The position numbers were made by a program, and so were the translations under genes. From Sphingomonas sp. (GTDB lineage Bacteria > Pseudomonadota > Alphaproteobacteria > Sphingomonadales > Sphingomonadaceae), in the NCBI RefSeq assembly GCF_017744835.1, contig NZ_JAGIAM010000002.1, positions 1 through 64,000 on the forward strand: a DNA stretch of 64,000 nt, written 5' to 3'. How positions within the stretch are numbered: the first letter of the stretch is position 1; every line of letters starts with the position of its first letter. The notes beneath the pieces are model-generated. The model was not told the origin of the DNA. It made no database searches and saw nothing but the letters and a program-made list of their open reading frames with translations. Below, in pieces: positions 18,101-26,588 of the stretch.

Positions 18101-19752
18101 CCCTCGCCCACCGTGTCGCCGGCAACCGGCACGACGATCTGCTTGCTGAACTCGCCCGCGGCGAAGCTGATCGTGCCGGCGAGCGCCGCGCCAGGCGCGA
18201 GATCGGCGCTGTCAGCGGAGCCGTTCAGCTGGACCGCATAGTCGACGCTCACGGCGCCGGCCTGGCCGCCCGCGCGGTGCACGGTGAAGACCAGGTTGCT
18301 CGTGCCGCTGTCGCCCTCCGCCACGCGCGCGTCGTCGATGCGCAAGTGGCTGGGGCCGTCGGCGGGGAGCACGCCCTGGCCGGCGTTGAGGCTGCCGAAG
18401 CTTGAGGCCGAGGAATCCGCCCAGGTGAAGTCGACTGCGCTTGAGCCCAGCCCCTTGAGCTGGAGCGACAGGCCGGCGGCAGGCGCGGGATCCTGCGACA
18501 CGCCGATGTCGGTGCTCGTCAGCCCGCCCGCCGGCGTGCCGGCCGCGGCAGTGAAGGTCCCCTCGTAGGAGAGGAGCTGGACGACGGTGCCGTCGGACGC
18601 GATCAGCGCGACGCCGTCGGCCACGCCGTTCTGGATGCCCGCGCGCGTGAAGCCCAGCGCGCCGAAGCCGTTGGATTCGTCATCGATCACGCCCGAGAGC
18701 GCGAGCGTGTCATAGACCGGCGCGGCGTCCGGCGTGTTCGAGCCGTTGTAGAAGACCAGCTTGTAGCCGGTCAGATCGGTTCCCGCGGCGCCCGCGATTT
18801 CGATCGCCTCGCCTGCGTCGGTGCCGACATTGTCGTAGTGAATCTCGTTGATGAAGACGTTCGCAGGCGCCGCGGGCGGCGCGGCATCGTCGTTGGTGAT
18901 GGTGCCCGTCGCCACTGCGTCGCCGAGCGCGGCGCCGCCCTGCGGATTGGACAGAGTCACGGTGAAGGCCTCGTCGGCCTCGAACGCGGTGTCGCCGTTC
19001 ACTGCGATGCGGACCTCGGCGCTGGTCGCGCCGTCGGCGAAGCTCACGGTGCCGCTGGTGGGCACGCCGCCACCGAAGTCGTCGACGGTCGCGCTGCCAT
19101 AGCCCAGCGTCCAGGTCGCGGAGACGGCGCCGGCGCTGCCCTCGGCGCGAGTCACGGTGAAGACGATCTCGTGCGTGCCGCTGTTGCCCTCGAGCGTCGC
19201 GGCATCGGCGACGTTGAGCGTGCCATGGCTCGGCGGAACCACGCCGCCGAAGCTCTGGCCGATGTTGACGCCGCCGGGGGTGTCGTCGGCGATCAGCGCC
19301 CAGTGGAAGTCGCTCGCTTCGTCCCCGCTGCCGACCAGACCGATCGAAGTGCCGTTCTGGGTGCCGGTTTCGGTCACGCCGACGTTGGTGCTGGCGATGC
19401 CGGCCGCGGGGCCGTCGATCGCGGTGAAGCTGCCGCCGTAGCTGACGAACTGGACGACGTTGCCCAGATTGTCGACCAGCGCGATCCCGTCCGGATTGCC
19501 GTTCTGGATTCCGTTCGACGGATAGGAAAGGCCGATCGTGCCGAAGCCATTCTGCTGATCGGCGACGACGCCGCTCAGCGTCGTGGTGTCATAGGCCTTG
19601 AGCCCGGTCGAGCCCGTCGATGCGCCATTGTAGAGTACGATCCTCCAGCCGGTGAGATCGGTGCCGGCAGCCGCCGCGATCTCGACGAACTCGCCGACGT
19701 CCGTGCCGGCGTTGTCATAGTGGAATTCGTTGATGAACACGTTCGCGGGCAT
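15124..19752 (-). CDS. Giant secreted nuclease with LTD, Calx-beta, EEP and RTX domains
   Basis: A 1542-residue protein without a signal peptide. Approximate order: LTD-like domain (residues 1-170, [13 protein letters not shown]), Calx-beta (180-290), a second LTD (297-455), a second Calx-beta (465-580), an OB-fold-like region (582-840), an ExeM/NucH-type endonuclease/exonuclease/phosphatase domain (845-1130), a cadherin-like domain (1136-1230), a second beta module, RTX repeats GG-x-G-N-D-x-L (1352-1434), and a C-terminal secretion tail. The EEP domain shows [27 protein letters not shown] and TDHDP, covering the metal-binding and catalytic positions. The RTX repeats bind calcium outside the cell and guide export by the downstream type I system. 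The likely role is extracellular DNA degradation. Confidence 0.92.
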   Translation of the reverse strand: MPANVFINEFHYDNAGTDVGEFVEIAAAAGTDLTGWRIVLYNGASTGSTGLKAYDTTTLSGVVADQQNGFGTIGLSYPSNGIQNGNPDGIALVDNLGNVVQFVSYGGSFTAIDGPAAGIASTNVGVTETGTQNGTSIGLVGSGDEASDFHWALIADDTPGGVNIGQSFGGVVPPSHGTLNVADAATLEGNSGTHEIVFTVTRAEGSAGAVSATWTLGYGSATVDDFGGGVPTSGTVSFADGATSAEVRIAVNGDTAFEADEAFTVTLSNPQGGAALGDAVATGTITNDDAAPPAAPANVFINEIHYDNVGTDAGEAIEIAGAAGTDLTGYKLVFYNGSNTPDAAPVYDTLALSGVIDDESNGFGALGFTRAGIQNGVADGVALIASDGTVVQLLSYEGTFTAAAGTPAGGLTSTDIGVSQDPAPAAGLSLQLKGLGSSAVDFTWADSSASSFGSLNAGQGVLPADGPSHLRIDDARVAEGDSGTSNLVFTVHRAGGQAGAVSVDYAVQLNGSADSADLAPGAALAGTISFAAGEFSKQIVVPVAGDTVGEGNETFSVQLGAATGNVVIDDAAAVGTIVNDDPIELSISAIQGEGHVSTYAGQVVITTGIVTAVDSNGFYLQSAQGDGNAATSDGVFVYTSTAPTVHVGDGLSVRGEVSEFAGDDQSLSVTEITAPVVTLLSTGNALPEAVVIGAHGVLPPAEAIDDDGLTSYDPAHDGIDFWESLEGMRVTIDAPQAVSNTNEFGETDVVASHGQGATGVNDRGGITISPGEAGVPDYNPEKIQIDDDSGVFAGFAPGYTIGDQLSSVTGIVNYAFDQYEVVVTEAVTVTQDTTLAREQTALHSDANHLSIATYNVENLDASDGKFEVLASDIVYNLRAPDIIAVQEIQDADGAGSGPDLSGTVTAQGLIDAIYAQSGLHYAYVEIAPTVAGSTGGEGGGNIRNGYLYNVDRVDYVEGSAELIDGAAYAGTRRPLVAQFAFAGQTVTTINVHLTSRLGSDPMWGDNQPATDAGDAARTAQAAGVKAYINSHLADDPTMNIAVLGDWNGFYFEQAQTQLTDPAQGGVMTNLNTLLPEEERYSYMFEGNAQEIDHILVTGGLLPNAQYDSVHLNAEFGGTRPTDHDPQVALLMLGAAPTGLALSHASVDENLPAGTVVGTLSASDTANDTLSYALVDNAGGLFAVDAATGVVTTTAVLNHEAVASYAIIAKVTDSGGLSSEQGFTVTVGDVNEAPVAAHDAVAVAEDATSDNLWSVLLGNDSDPDAGTTLSISGVDNTGTLGSLVFDSANHVLRYVADADAFDALATGATQVDHFTYSVTDQNGLTSTATVDVTVTGVADGVTRTGTVRADTLTGTGGEDHLSGGIGNDTLGGLGGHDVLDGGIGNDALDGGDGNDVLFGDLGNDTLRGGAGNDVLFGGQGNDDLWGGAGADVFHFGRVDNNDTIADFDTTLDRIVLDDGIAVTRTKVQDVNHDSVLDLTLTMSPGTSVTLLGVQNAALVKYAAPDYYSDHQPGLGGLLDSVGDAVDALLDRIGVKLADLGHGF

Positions 19753-19904
19753 GGGCGGTCCTCACCGTCGGAAGGGTCTGAAATTCTGGCCGAATCGCGG
19801 AGCGTTTCGGAAGGGATGGGTGTGGCTATGCCGGCAACATGACAGCAACGTTGCGGCCCGCGCAATCGGCATGCGCCGTGCCAATCCGGAGCAAGCAACA
19901 CGAC

Positions 19905-19934
19905 AAAACGCCCGCGTGGGCGGCACGCGGGCGT
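19905..19934 (-). terminator. Intrinsic terminator for the small-protein pair
   Basis: An 11-bp perfect stem (19908-19918 with 19924-19934) is followed on the minus strand by TTTTG. It lies about 45 nt past the stop of the gene at 19980, and so also insulates the nuclease gene from that transcript. Confidence 0.75.
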
Positions 19935-19979
19935 CGAATCGGGAAAAGCGATTTCAGAAGAGGCCGGTGTGGCCGCCGT

Positions 19980-20273
19980 TCAGAGCAGGCGGCCGGAGCG
20001 CAACGATTCGAGCGCGACAATGCCGCTGCGCGTGATCAGCGCATCACGGAACATCGGGACGCCGCCGCTGATCACCAGCGCCTCATACATCAGATAACCG
20101 CGATCGGAGAGCAGCTCGACGGCGCGGAGCAGGTCCAGATTGGGGTTCTCGCCGCCGAGCTCGAGTGAATCGGGAACCACGTCGCGTGCGATCGGCCACC
20201 AGCGGTCCAACTGCGTGAGCACGCGGAGCGCCACTTCGTCCTCGTGAAGATCGCCGAACTGTTCGGTCATCAT
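19980..20273 (-). CDS. Small protein with winged-helix-like C-terminus, unknown function
   Basis: A 97-residue acidic protein. The C-terminal half (LSDRGYLMYEALVISGG, then ITRSGIVALESL) has the look of a winged-helix domain, with L-T/S-x-x-G before the end, as in YjcQ/DUF2513-like proteins. I cannot name a family. The start is one of two consecutive ATGs (20273/20270). No good Shine-Dalgarno is present, so it may be translated by coupling to the upstream gene, whose stop is 29 nt before it. Confidence 0.55.
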   Translation of the reverse strand: MMTEQFGDLHEDEVALRVLTQLDRWWPIARDVVPDSLELGGENPNLDLLRAVELLSDRGYLMYEALVISGGVPMFRDALITRSGIVALESLRSGRLL

Positions 20274-20301
20274 CGCGGCCGCGGCTGCATTCCTGCGGCC
20301 A

Positions 20302-20502
20302 TCAGCCGAGGGCGACCGCACCGGCCTGGTCGCCCACCACCCAGCGGACGCTGGCTTCGACGACGGCGTCGGGCAACAGGAGTAGGATCTTCTCACCATT
20401 TCGAATTCCCTCTGCGCCCTCGATCCGGAAGCCGCCGTCGGCAAGGCTGCAAACCGTCACGCGATGTGACGTGCCATTGCTGCTGACGACCTTCCCGGAC
20501 AC
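20302..20502 (-). CDS. Short PilZ-like protein
   Basis: A 66-residue protein if started at the GTG at 20502, which has AGGAG 7 nt upstream. A longer frame to an ATG at 20649 adds 49 low-complexity residues. The sequence HRVTVCSLADGGFRIEG...GEKILLLLP...ASVRWVVGDQAGAV follows the beta-barrel pattern of PilZ domains (S-x-x-G-x-R/x-I, then W-x-x-G). The N-terminal RxxxR motif needed for c-di-GMP binding is not seen, so it may be a non-binding variant. It probably forms an operon with the gene at 19980. Confidence 0.5.
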   Translation of the reverse strand: MSGKVVSSNGTSHRVTVCSLADGGFRIEGAEGIRNGEKILLLLPDAVVEASVRWVVGDQAGAVALG

Positions 20503-20686
20503 GTATGCGCTCCTCGCTTCCTCAGCGGCGGCGATCGAATTTTCGAACGACGGCGGAGTTCCTGGCTCTCGCCCCTGTCGACCGGGGCTGCGCTCGGCGC
20601 CCCCGATCAAAGCTGCCGGCTCTGCCGGCGAGATCTTTCGCGTCTTCAATCACGCACCGCCCTGGCATGCGACCCGAGGGCAGCTT

Positions 20687-21103
20687 TCACTTCCGATTGA
20701 GCGAATCGCGGATTTCGCGAAGCAGCACCACTTCCTCGGTCGGCTCGGCGGCGGCTTCCTTGAAGACCTTCGAGGCAGCCCGCACGAGCAGGAAGATGAT
20801 GAAGGCCAGGATCAGGAAGTTGACTGCGACCGTGATGAACTGCCCATAGCCGAGCAGCGGAACGCCTGCCGCCTTGAGCGCGGCATAGTCGCTCAGCGAG
20901 CCCTTATACCCTTCCGGGATCGAGCCCAGGACCACGAAGTGGCTCGAGAAATCGAACCCGCCGAAGATGGCACCGATCACCGGCATCAGGAGATCGTCGG
21001 TCAGCGAGCTGACGATCTTGCCGAATGCCGCGCCGATGATCACCGCGACGGCCAGGCCGAGCACGTTGCCCTGCGCCAGAAAGGCGCGAAAATCCTTGAG
21101 CAT
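20687..21103 (-). CDS. mscL: Large-conductance mechanosensitive channel
   Basis: A 138-residue MscL. The N-terminal amphipathic helix is followed by TM1 (GNVLGLAVAVIIGAAFGKIVSSL), the periplasmic loop, TM2 (about residues 78-102) and a charged C-terminal helix ending in EEVVLLREIRDSL. The pentameric channel opens under membrane tension and releases solutes on osmotic downshock. Length and both transmembrane segments are normal for the family. It is transcribed alone. Confidence 0.97.
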   Translation of the reverse strand: MLKDFRAFLAQGNVLGLAVAVIIGAAFGKIVSSLTDDLLMPVIGAIFGGFDFSSHFVVLGSIPEGYKGSLSDYAALKAAGVPLLGYGQFITVAVNFLILAFIIFLLVRAASKVFKEAAAEPTEEVVLLREIRDSLNRK

Positions 21104-21197
21104 CTATCGATATCCCATTGAAAACTTGGCGGGGCGCGCGAAGCGGGGGGGGAGAATGTTCGCGGCCCCGCCCACCATGCCTGAGCGCGTGCAGAGC

Positions 21198-21368
21198 TCA
21201 GGCGTGATGAACTTCAGCGTCTGCCGACTTCTGGACGTTCTCGATGCAGCGAAGCGCGCTGTCCTTGGCCTTGTAGCCCTCGGACGAGGTGGCCAGGATG
21301 TTCCCGTTGGAATGCTTCAGCCGCCAGCGAAATTCGCCGCGACGATCCTTGTAGACTTCGAATTTCAT
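21198..21368 (-). CDS. Small YegP/DUF1508 protein
   Basis: A 56-residue protein read directly from the minus strand: it starts MKFEVYKDRRGEFRWRLK, continues HSNGNILATSSEGYKAK, and ends with AEVHHA. F-x-W-R-L-K...N-G-x-I-x-A-x-S-x-x-Y is the single DUF1508 repeat of YegP-type proteins, whose exact role is unsettled. A GGGGAA site precedes the ATG at 21368. The gene is too short for most minimum-length filters. It lies between mscL and the DUF4136-like lipoprotein. Confidence 0.85.
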   Translation of the reverse strand: MKFEVYKDRRGEFRWRLKHSNGNILATSSEGYKAKDSALRCIENVQKSADAEVHHA

Positions 21369-21478
21369 GTTCTTCCCCGCGAAACAATAATGATGCTATT
21401 TGCTTAGCACGCAGCCTTCCGGGGTGGGTGTAAACAACAGTAACGGCCGTCAGGCCGTAGTGAAAGCGGGATAGAGCC

Positions 21479-21997
21479 ATGAAATCGCTTGCATTTGTTC
21501 TGGCTTCGGCGGGGCTGCTCGCCGGCTGCGCTGCGCGCCCCGTTGCTACCGCGGCCAGCTATGCTCCCGGTGTGCCGGCGAGCGCCCGCAGCTTCGCGGT
21601 GAACGCAGCGGCGGACGACGACTCCAAAGCTGCGGCTCGGCAGGTGGAAGCGCGGCTGCGACAGCTCGGCTATGCGCCGGCGGCGAGCAATCCCGACCTG
21701 CTGGTCGAAGTGAGCATGGCGGAGCGTGCCCGAGGCGTCGGCGCCTTCACGCCGGGCTGCACCGCACCCGACTGGACCGCCCGCTCCGGCAAGAAGTGGT
21801 TGATGGGCGGAGGCACCGTCCAGACGCTCAACGTGCGCGTGCTCGATGCCCACACGTCCGCGCCGGTCTATCAGGGCTCGGCGAGCCTGCGCGCGCGCAG
21901 CGGATCGGCGGAGGAACATATTGCAGTGCTCACTGCAGCGGCGCTTCCCGGCGACCCGCGCCAAGCGGCAACTGCGCCTGCCCCGTCGCGCTGCTAG
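21479..21997 (+). CDS. DUF4136-like lipoprotein
   Basis: A 172-residue predicted lipoprotein with lipobox L-A-G-C (C17). The body follows the DUF4136 pattern: FAVNAAADDDSKAAARQVEARLRQLGYAPA, then NPDLLVEVSMA, then LNVRVLDAHTSAPVYQGSASL. Such proteins are envelope lipoproteins of unknown role. The last 68 nt overlap the 3' end of the convergent CHASE2 kinase gene, so the C-terminal tail after about residue 150 may be poorly conserved. Confidence 0.7.
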   Translation: MKSLAFVLASAGLLAGCAARPVATAASYAPGVPASARSFAVNAAADDDSKAAARQVEARLRQLGYAPAASNPDLLVEVSMAERARGVGAFTPGCTAPDWTARSGKKWLMGGGTVQTLNVRVLDAHTSAPVYQGSASLRARSGSAEEHIAVLTAAALPGDPRQAATAPAPSRC

Positions 21998-24230
21998 GCG
22001 GAGCGTTCCCCGGGCAATAGGGAATGCGCAGCTCGAAGCGCGTCCCCTCGCCCGGCTTGCTCCGGCAGGAGACGGTTCCGCCGTGCCGCTCGGCTACCGA
22101 GCGCACGAAGGTGAGCCCCAGCCCGGCGCCCTCCGAGGCGGCGGGATTGAGCCGGCGAAACGGCTGGAAGAGCAAGGCGACCTGCGCCTCCGTCAATCCC
22201 GCGCCTTCGTCGTGCACCCAGATCGTGACTTCGCCACGATCCTTCTGGATGCCACAGCGCACGGTAGACGCCTCCGGCGCATATTTGATCGCATTGCCCA
22301 CCAGGTTGATCACCGCGCGCGTGAGCAGGCCGCGGTCGCCGCGGACCAGCACTTCCTCGTCGCAGCCATGCGTCTCGACCGGCATCCGCCGCGCCGAGGA
22401 CTGGGGCCAGAGATCGTCGACCGCGTCGAGCACCACGTCGTGCAGATCGACGTCGTCGAACGCGATCGGCTGCGCCTCCGCCCGCGCCAGCTGGACGAAG
22501 CCGTCGGCGAGCGCGAGCGTGCGGCGGGCATAGCCCTCGATCCGCTTCGCGACGCCCGGTTCGACCGCGTCCCTGGATTGACGGAGCACGGTGAGGATCG
22601 ATGCCTGGGGCGAACGCATGTCGTGCGTCAGGAGCTGGAGCGCCTCTTCGCGCTGGCGCGTCGCGGTGCGGAATTCGGTCACGTCGGCGAGGCGCAGCAC
22701 CCAGGAGGCGAGCGCGCCTTCGCGGTCGCGGATCGGCGACCAGCGCACGTCGAAGATGCGGCCGTGACGGTCGCGGATCTCGGCGGGCAGTGCGTCCTTG
22801 CCCGGCGCACGCTCCGCGGCGAGCGCGGAGTCGTTGGCGAGCTCGGCCACTATGGGCGAGAAGTGCCGCCCCTCGGCGGCGCCGAGCAGTTCATGCGCGC
22901 GGTCGTTGAGCATGCGGATATGCCCGTCGGCGCCGATCACGATCGATGCGTCGGGAAGCCCCTTGAGCGTGTCCGCGATGAAGTGCTGGAGGTCGCGCGC
23001 GCGGGCGATCGCACCGCGGAGCAAGTCGATTTCGGTCTGCACCGTCTCGCCGGTCCGGTGCTCCACCGGGAGCAACAGGTCGGGATCCCTGCGGAAGCGC
23101 TCGAGCTCCTCGTGCATGTAGCCGGTGGTCGCCTCCAGGCGGCGCCAGCCCCACAAGGGATAGACGGCGACCAGACCGGCCAGCGCCGCCACCGGCGAGG
23201 CCCATATGCCGTCAAGCAACAACATCCCGGCGCTGAGCACAAAGATGCCCGCGGCGAGCGCGAGGCCGAGGAGGAAATTGAACCGCGGTCGCGCCCGCAG
23301 GAAGCCGGCCAGCAGGATCCAGAGCGGGCCGAGCGCGACGGCGTAGCGCAGCCAGGACGCTGCAGGCGTTATCGCCCGGCCCGAGATCAGCGCCTGGACG
23401 ATGTTGGCGTTGAGCTCGACCCCGGGCATCAGCGCATTGGGCTCGGCAAGCGGCGTCGCATAGGCGTCGCTCAGCCCTGTGCCAGTCGCGCCCACGAGGA
23501 CGATCTTGTCCCTGAAGAAGGCCGCGGGAACCCCGCCTTCGAGCACGGCCGAGAAGGGAACGGTACGATAATGCTGCCGCGCGCCCGAAAAGGGAATGAG
23601 GTACGAGCGCGCGCGCACCAGCCCCTCGCCACTCGCCTGCTTCGGCAGCGCGCAGGCCACGCCGGCGGCGCGGCACGCGGCGAGCGCCGCGACGTGCGGC
23701 CAGAGCCGATCGCTGCGTCCCTCGGCGAGATGGACCCGACGCACGATCCCGTCCTCGTCGGGCGACAGATTGGCATGGCCGATCGACGCGCCCGCCGCTC
23801 GCAGCGGGGCGATCGGCTCGACGACCGTCACCGCTTCGCCGTTGCGCCCCGGCACTTCGACGTAGAGCGGCAGAATGGGTCTGGCCGCGGCCGCCGCGCG
23901 GGCGAGCTCAGCGTCGTGCGCGGTCGGATCGACGAACAGCACGTCATAGAGGATCACGCGCGGCCCGGCCGCCTGGAGCCGATCGAGCAGGCGCGCGTGG
24001 ATGTCGCGTGGCCAGGGGAAATTGCCAAGCCGGCCGATGCTCTCGTCGTCGATCGCTACGATGATGATGTCCTCGCTCGCCGGCTGGCGGGCGAGCAAGG
24101 TGAGCCGATCGTAGACGAGATTGTCGCCGCGGCGGAACAGATCGGCCGAGACCGCCAGCGCCAGCGCGCCGGTCGCGAGTATGGCGACCGTCAGCCATTC
24201 CGCGAAGATGCGGCGGCTGCGGCTCACCAT
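21930..24230 (-). CDS. CHASE2-domain sensor histidine kinase
   Basis: A 766-residue membrane kinase. One transmembrane helix lies at about residues 10-30. A periplasmic CHASE2 domain follows to about 270 (IIIVAIDDESI, LYDVLFVDPT, KIVLVGATGTGLSDAYATP), then a cluster of three transmembrane helices (about 285-365). A PAS-like segment (about 400-520) precedes HisKA with H near 536 (LTHDMRSPQASIL) and an HATPase domain with NLVGNAIKYAPEAS and GAGLGLTFVRS. It is the third gene of an operon with an OmpR-type regulator and a LysM/FecR periplasmic protein, which are its likely output partner and accessory. Its 3' end overlaps the convergent lipoprotein gene by 68 nt. Confidence 0.93.
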   Translation of the reverse strand: MVSRSRRIFAEWLTVAILATGALALAVSADLFRRGDNLVYDRLTLLARQPASEDIIIVAIDDESIGRLGNFPWPRDIHARLLDRLQAAGPRVILYDVLFVDPTAHDAELARAAAAARPILPLYVEVPGRNGEAVTVVEPIAPLRAAGASIGHANLSPDEDGIVRRVHLAEGRSDRLWPHVAALAACRAAGVACALPKQASGEGLVRARSYLIPFSGARQHYRTVPFSAVLEGGVPAAFFRDKIVLVGATGTGLSDAYATPLAEPNALMPGVELNANIVQALISGRAITPAASWLRYAVALGPLWILLAGFLRARPRFNFLLGLALAAGIFVLSAGMLLLDGIWASPVAALAGLVAVYPLWGWRRLEATTGYMHEELERFRRDPDLLLPVEHRTGETVQTEIDLLRGAIARARDLQHFIADTLKGLPDASIVIGADGHIRMLNDRAHELLGAAEGRHFSPIVAELANDSALAAERAPGKDALPAEIRDRHGRIFDVRWSPIRDREGALASWVLRLADVTEFRTATRQREEALQLLTHDMRSPQASILTVLRQSRDAVEPGVAKRIEGYARRTLALADGFVQLARAEAQPIAFDDVDLHDVVLDAVDDLWPQSSARRMPVETHGCDEEVLVRGDRGLLTRAVINLVGNAIKYAPEASTVRCGIQKDRGEVTIWVHDEGAGLTEAQVALLFQPFRRLNPAASEGAGLGLTFVRSVAERHGGTVSCRSKPGEGTRFELRIPYCPGNAPPSSATGQAQLPLGAGRREAPLQ

Positions 24231-24240
24231 GCCGCGACGG

Positions 24241-25548
24241 TCAGCGGCGCATCGGTGCTACCCGCAGCTCCTGATAGTCCATCCATTTGGACTGGCGCTT
24301 TCCATCCTCGATCAGGCTGCTCTCGACGCGCCAATAGTAGGTCCCCCCCGGAAGATCGGTAATGACGATCTCGCTCCCCGTCATCTCGGCATTGTCGATG
24401 ATCGGCTTCGCGCCCGGCGCCGGCGCGATCTGGAAGCGGAAACGGCGATCGCCCTCCCCGCCCGCGCGCCAGCGGAAGCGCAGGCAGCGCGTCGCCGGGC
24501 AATCGTCGACTTCCGCCGCTTCGGCCGTGATGTTGTTCTGCTTGCGCTCGAAGCTGTTCACTGCGGGGAAGCCCTCGATCCCCTCACGCGAGAGCAACGT
24601 CGCGCGGGCGAAGAAGCTGCCGTTCGGCACGTCCGCGAAGCTGAGCTCGGGAGTCGCCGATTCGGCTTCGGCGAAGGTGTCGATGAAGCCCGCATCGGTG
24701 GCGAGCTGGATGCGGTAGCGCGCCGCGCCCTCGACCGGGCTCAGGCGGAAGCGGACGAGCGCCTCGTCCTGCAGCTTGTCGGGATCGAGCAGCGCGGGCT
24801 TGGGGAGCAGCGCGACGGGCGCGCCGGGCCCCTGCGCGGAGGCGACGACGCCTTGCCCGGCCGGAACCTCGACGGTCTTTTCGCCCGCGGCGACGGCGAC
24901 ATGGCCTTCGAGCACGCCGGTTCCCGCCGCGTCCGCCGCGTCGGGCAGGCTGACGCGGAACTTGGTGCCGCGCACCGCCGCGACCGACACTGGCGTGCGG
25001 ATCTGGAAGCTGTCGCCGCGCTTGATCGGCGTGACTTCGGTTTCGGTGCGCCCCTGGGTGAGAAGGAAGGTCTTCACCGCGGTGCCGGTCAGCACGACGC
25101 GGTGCAGACCGGTAACCCGGATCTGCGAGCGCGACGGCAGGGTCAGCAGCGAGCCGTCGGCAAGCTCGAGCGCAAGGAAGGCATTGGCGTCGGTGCGGAT
25201 CTCGGCACCCTCGCCCACTTCCATGCCGACGCGCGCCGGGGCGCCAGCCACCGTCGCGGCGCCGCGGAAGGCAGCAACCTTGGCGCCGATCGGCTGCGTG
25301 CGCAGCAGGCGCAGCGGCAGGTGCAGCACCGAGCCGGGACGCAGCGCGCGCGGGTTGGCCACGCGGTTGATGCGCTGCGCGACGACATGGTCCGCCTCAC
25401 GCTTGAAGCCGCGCTGGGCGAGGCCGATCAGCGTGTCGCCCTTGCGAACCGTGTAGAGCACCTCATCGGAATCGGCGGGCGCGGTCTGCGCGGCGGCAGC
25501 GCCCATGTTCGCCAACAGGGCGGCGCTTGCCAGCAATAGGAGACGCAT
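24241..25548 (-). CDS. Periplasmic LysM-FecR domain protein
   Basis: A 435-residue exported protein. A signal peptide ends at A-A-A-Q (about residue 21). A LysM domain covers about 32-78 (YTVRKGDTLIGLAQRGF) and binds glycan strands of peptidoglycan. A FecR domain follows (about 95-220; GVEVG-like and FQIRTPVSVAAVRGTKFRV). Two fibronectin-III-like beta modules make up the rest (FRLSPVEGAARYRIQLA; LPGGTYYWRVESSL). FecR domains relay signals across the periplasm. The ATG overlaps the regulator's stop by one base (TGATG), and the kinase gene starts 10 nt after this stop, so the three are one transcription unit. Confidence 0.9.
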   Translation of the reverse strand: MRLLLLASAALLANMGAAAAQTAPADSDEVLYTVRKGDTLIGLAQRGFKREADHVVAQRINRVANPRALRPGSVLHLPLRLLRTQPIGAKVAAFRGAATVAGAPARVGMEVGEGAEIRTDANAFLALELADGSLLTLPSRSQIRVTGLHRVVLTGTAVKTFLLTQGRTETEVTPIKRGDSFQIRTPVSVAAVRGTKFRVSLPDAADAAGTGVLEGHVAVAAGEKTVEVPAGQGVVASAQGPGAPVALLPKPALLDPDKLQDEALVRFRLSPVEGAARYRIQLATDAGFIDTFAEAESATPELSFADVPNGSFFARATLLSREGIEGFPAVNSFERKQNNITAEAAEVDDCPATRCLRFRWRAGGEGDRRFRFQIAPAPGAKPIIDNAEMTGSEIVITDLPGGTYYWRVESSLIEDGKRQSKWMDYQELRVAPMRR

Positions 25549-26261
25549 CAGGCGACCTCCGCCACCGCGCGCGAGTCCACCGTCTCGAGGCGGTAACCGA
25601 AGCTGTGGACGGGGGCGAGGCGATAGCCCCGCTCCGGCCGGAGCCCCAGGCGCCCGCGGATGCGGGAAACGTGCACGTCGAGCGTGCGGGTCGGAAGGTC
25701 GGGATTGCGGCCCCAGACCGCCTCGAGCAAATGGGTGCGGCTCATCGCCCGGTGCATGTTGCGGAAGAGCGCCAGCGCGAGGCCGAATTCCTTGGCGGTC
25801 AGCGTCACTTCCTGATCGTCGATGGCGACGATCAGCGACATATGATCGAAGGTGGCGCCCCAGAGCTCTTCCTTGCCGCTCACCGGTGCCGACATCGGGT
25901 AGGTGCGGCGGAGCAGCGCCGCGACGCGCGCGATCAGCACCGCAGGCTCCACGGGCTTGGTGACATAGTCGTCCGCGCCGGCCTGGAGCGCCGCGACAAG
26001 GTCCGTGCTCTCCATCCGGCCAGTCACCATGATGATCGGCGGGCAAGGATCGATGTTCTCGCGCGCCCAGCTGAGCAACTGCAGGCCGCTGAAATCGGGA
26101 AGATTCCAGTCGAGCAGCAGAAGATCGTAGGATTCCTGGCGAAGCGAGGTGGTGAGCGCGCGGCTCGTCTTGAACGAATGGCAGATGTGCCCGACGCTGG
26201 CCATCATGGCCTCGATCTCGGCGCGAAACGCGGGATCGTCTTCAAGCACCGCCAATCGCAC
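25548..26261 (-). CDS. OmpR-type response regulator
   Basis: A 237-residue regulator. The receiver domain (about residues 1-118) has LEDD at the acidic pocket, LLLDWNLPD for the phospho-accepting Asp, and YVTKP for the conserved lysine. The C-terminal winged helix (about 135-230) contains LTAKEFGLALAL, LLEAVWG and TRTLDVHVSRIRGRLG, typical of OmpR/PhoB DNA binding. The start is GTG at 26261, with GGGGGAG 7 nt upstream; the longer frame adds an unrelated Arg-rich lead. First gene of the operon with the LysM-FecR protein and the CHASE2 kinase, which presumably phosphorylates it. Confidence 0.93.
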   Translation of the reverse strand: MRLAVLEDDPAFRAEIEAMMASVGHICHSFKTSRALTTSLRQESYDLLLLDWNLPDFSGLQLLSWARENIDPCPPIIMVTGRMESTDLVAALQAGADDYVTKPVEPAVLIARVAALLRRTYPMSAPVSGKEELWGATFDHMSLIVAIDDQEVTLTAKEFGLALALFRNMHRAMSRTHLLEAVWGRNPDLPTRTLDVHVSRIRGRLGLRPERGYRLAPVHSFGYRLETVDSRAVAEVA

Positions 26262-26588
26262 CGACAAACTCCCCCGAGCAAAATACGCCGATGAGGAATC
26301 TAGTCGGGCTTCGCGCTCGGTGCAAACCGAAGGATCGATATTGCGGCTTTTACGTAGGCGCCCGCCGATCCTCGCGAACGAACTGCCGCCCGGCAACCAG
26401 GGACTGCGTGTCATCGGATCCGAAACCCTCTCCGGCCGCTGCTTTGCTCTGCGGAAGGACCTCCACGGGCCGCCCGGCGGCGGGTGTGGAGCTCGCGCCG
26501 GCCGGTGAGGCGATCCGCGAAACACTCTTAAGGCAGGAGAGGATCGGGGAGTTGTAAATTAGGGTAACACGGGACTGCCGCGGCCGGA
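26262..26588. other. Intergenic region upstream of the CHASE2 operon
   Basis: I see no supportable gene in these 327 nt. Frames on both strands read as low-complexity Arg/Ala/Pro sequence. It must hold the promoter of the regulator operon (minus strand); the 26520-26575 part is relatively AT-rich (TAAATTAGGG). No clear hexamer pair stands out. Confidence 0.4.

Noticed and set aside
14908..18405. Plus-strand open frame of 1165 codons antisense to the RTX nuclease
   Set aside because: Repeated Asp/Val/Gly/Arg composition mirrors the nuclease codon usage; no recognisable family.
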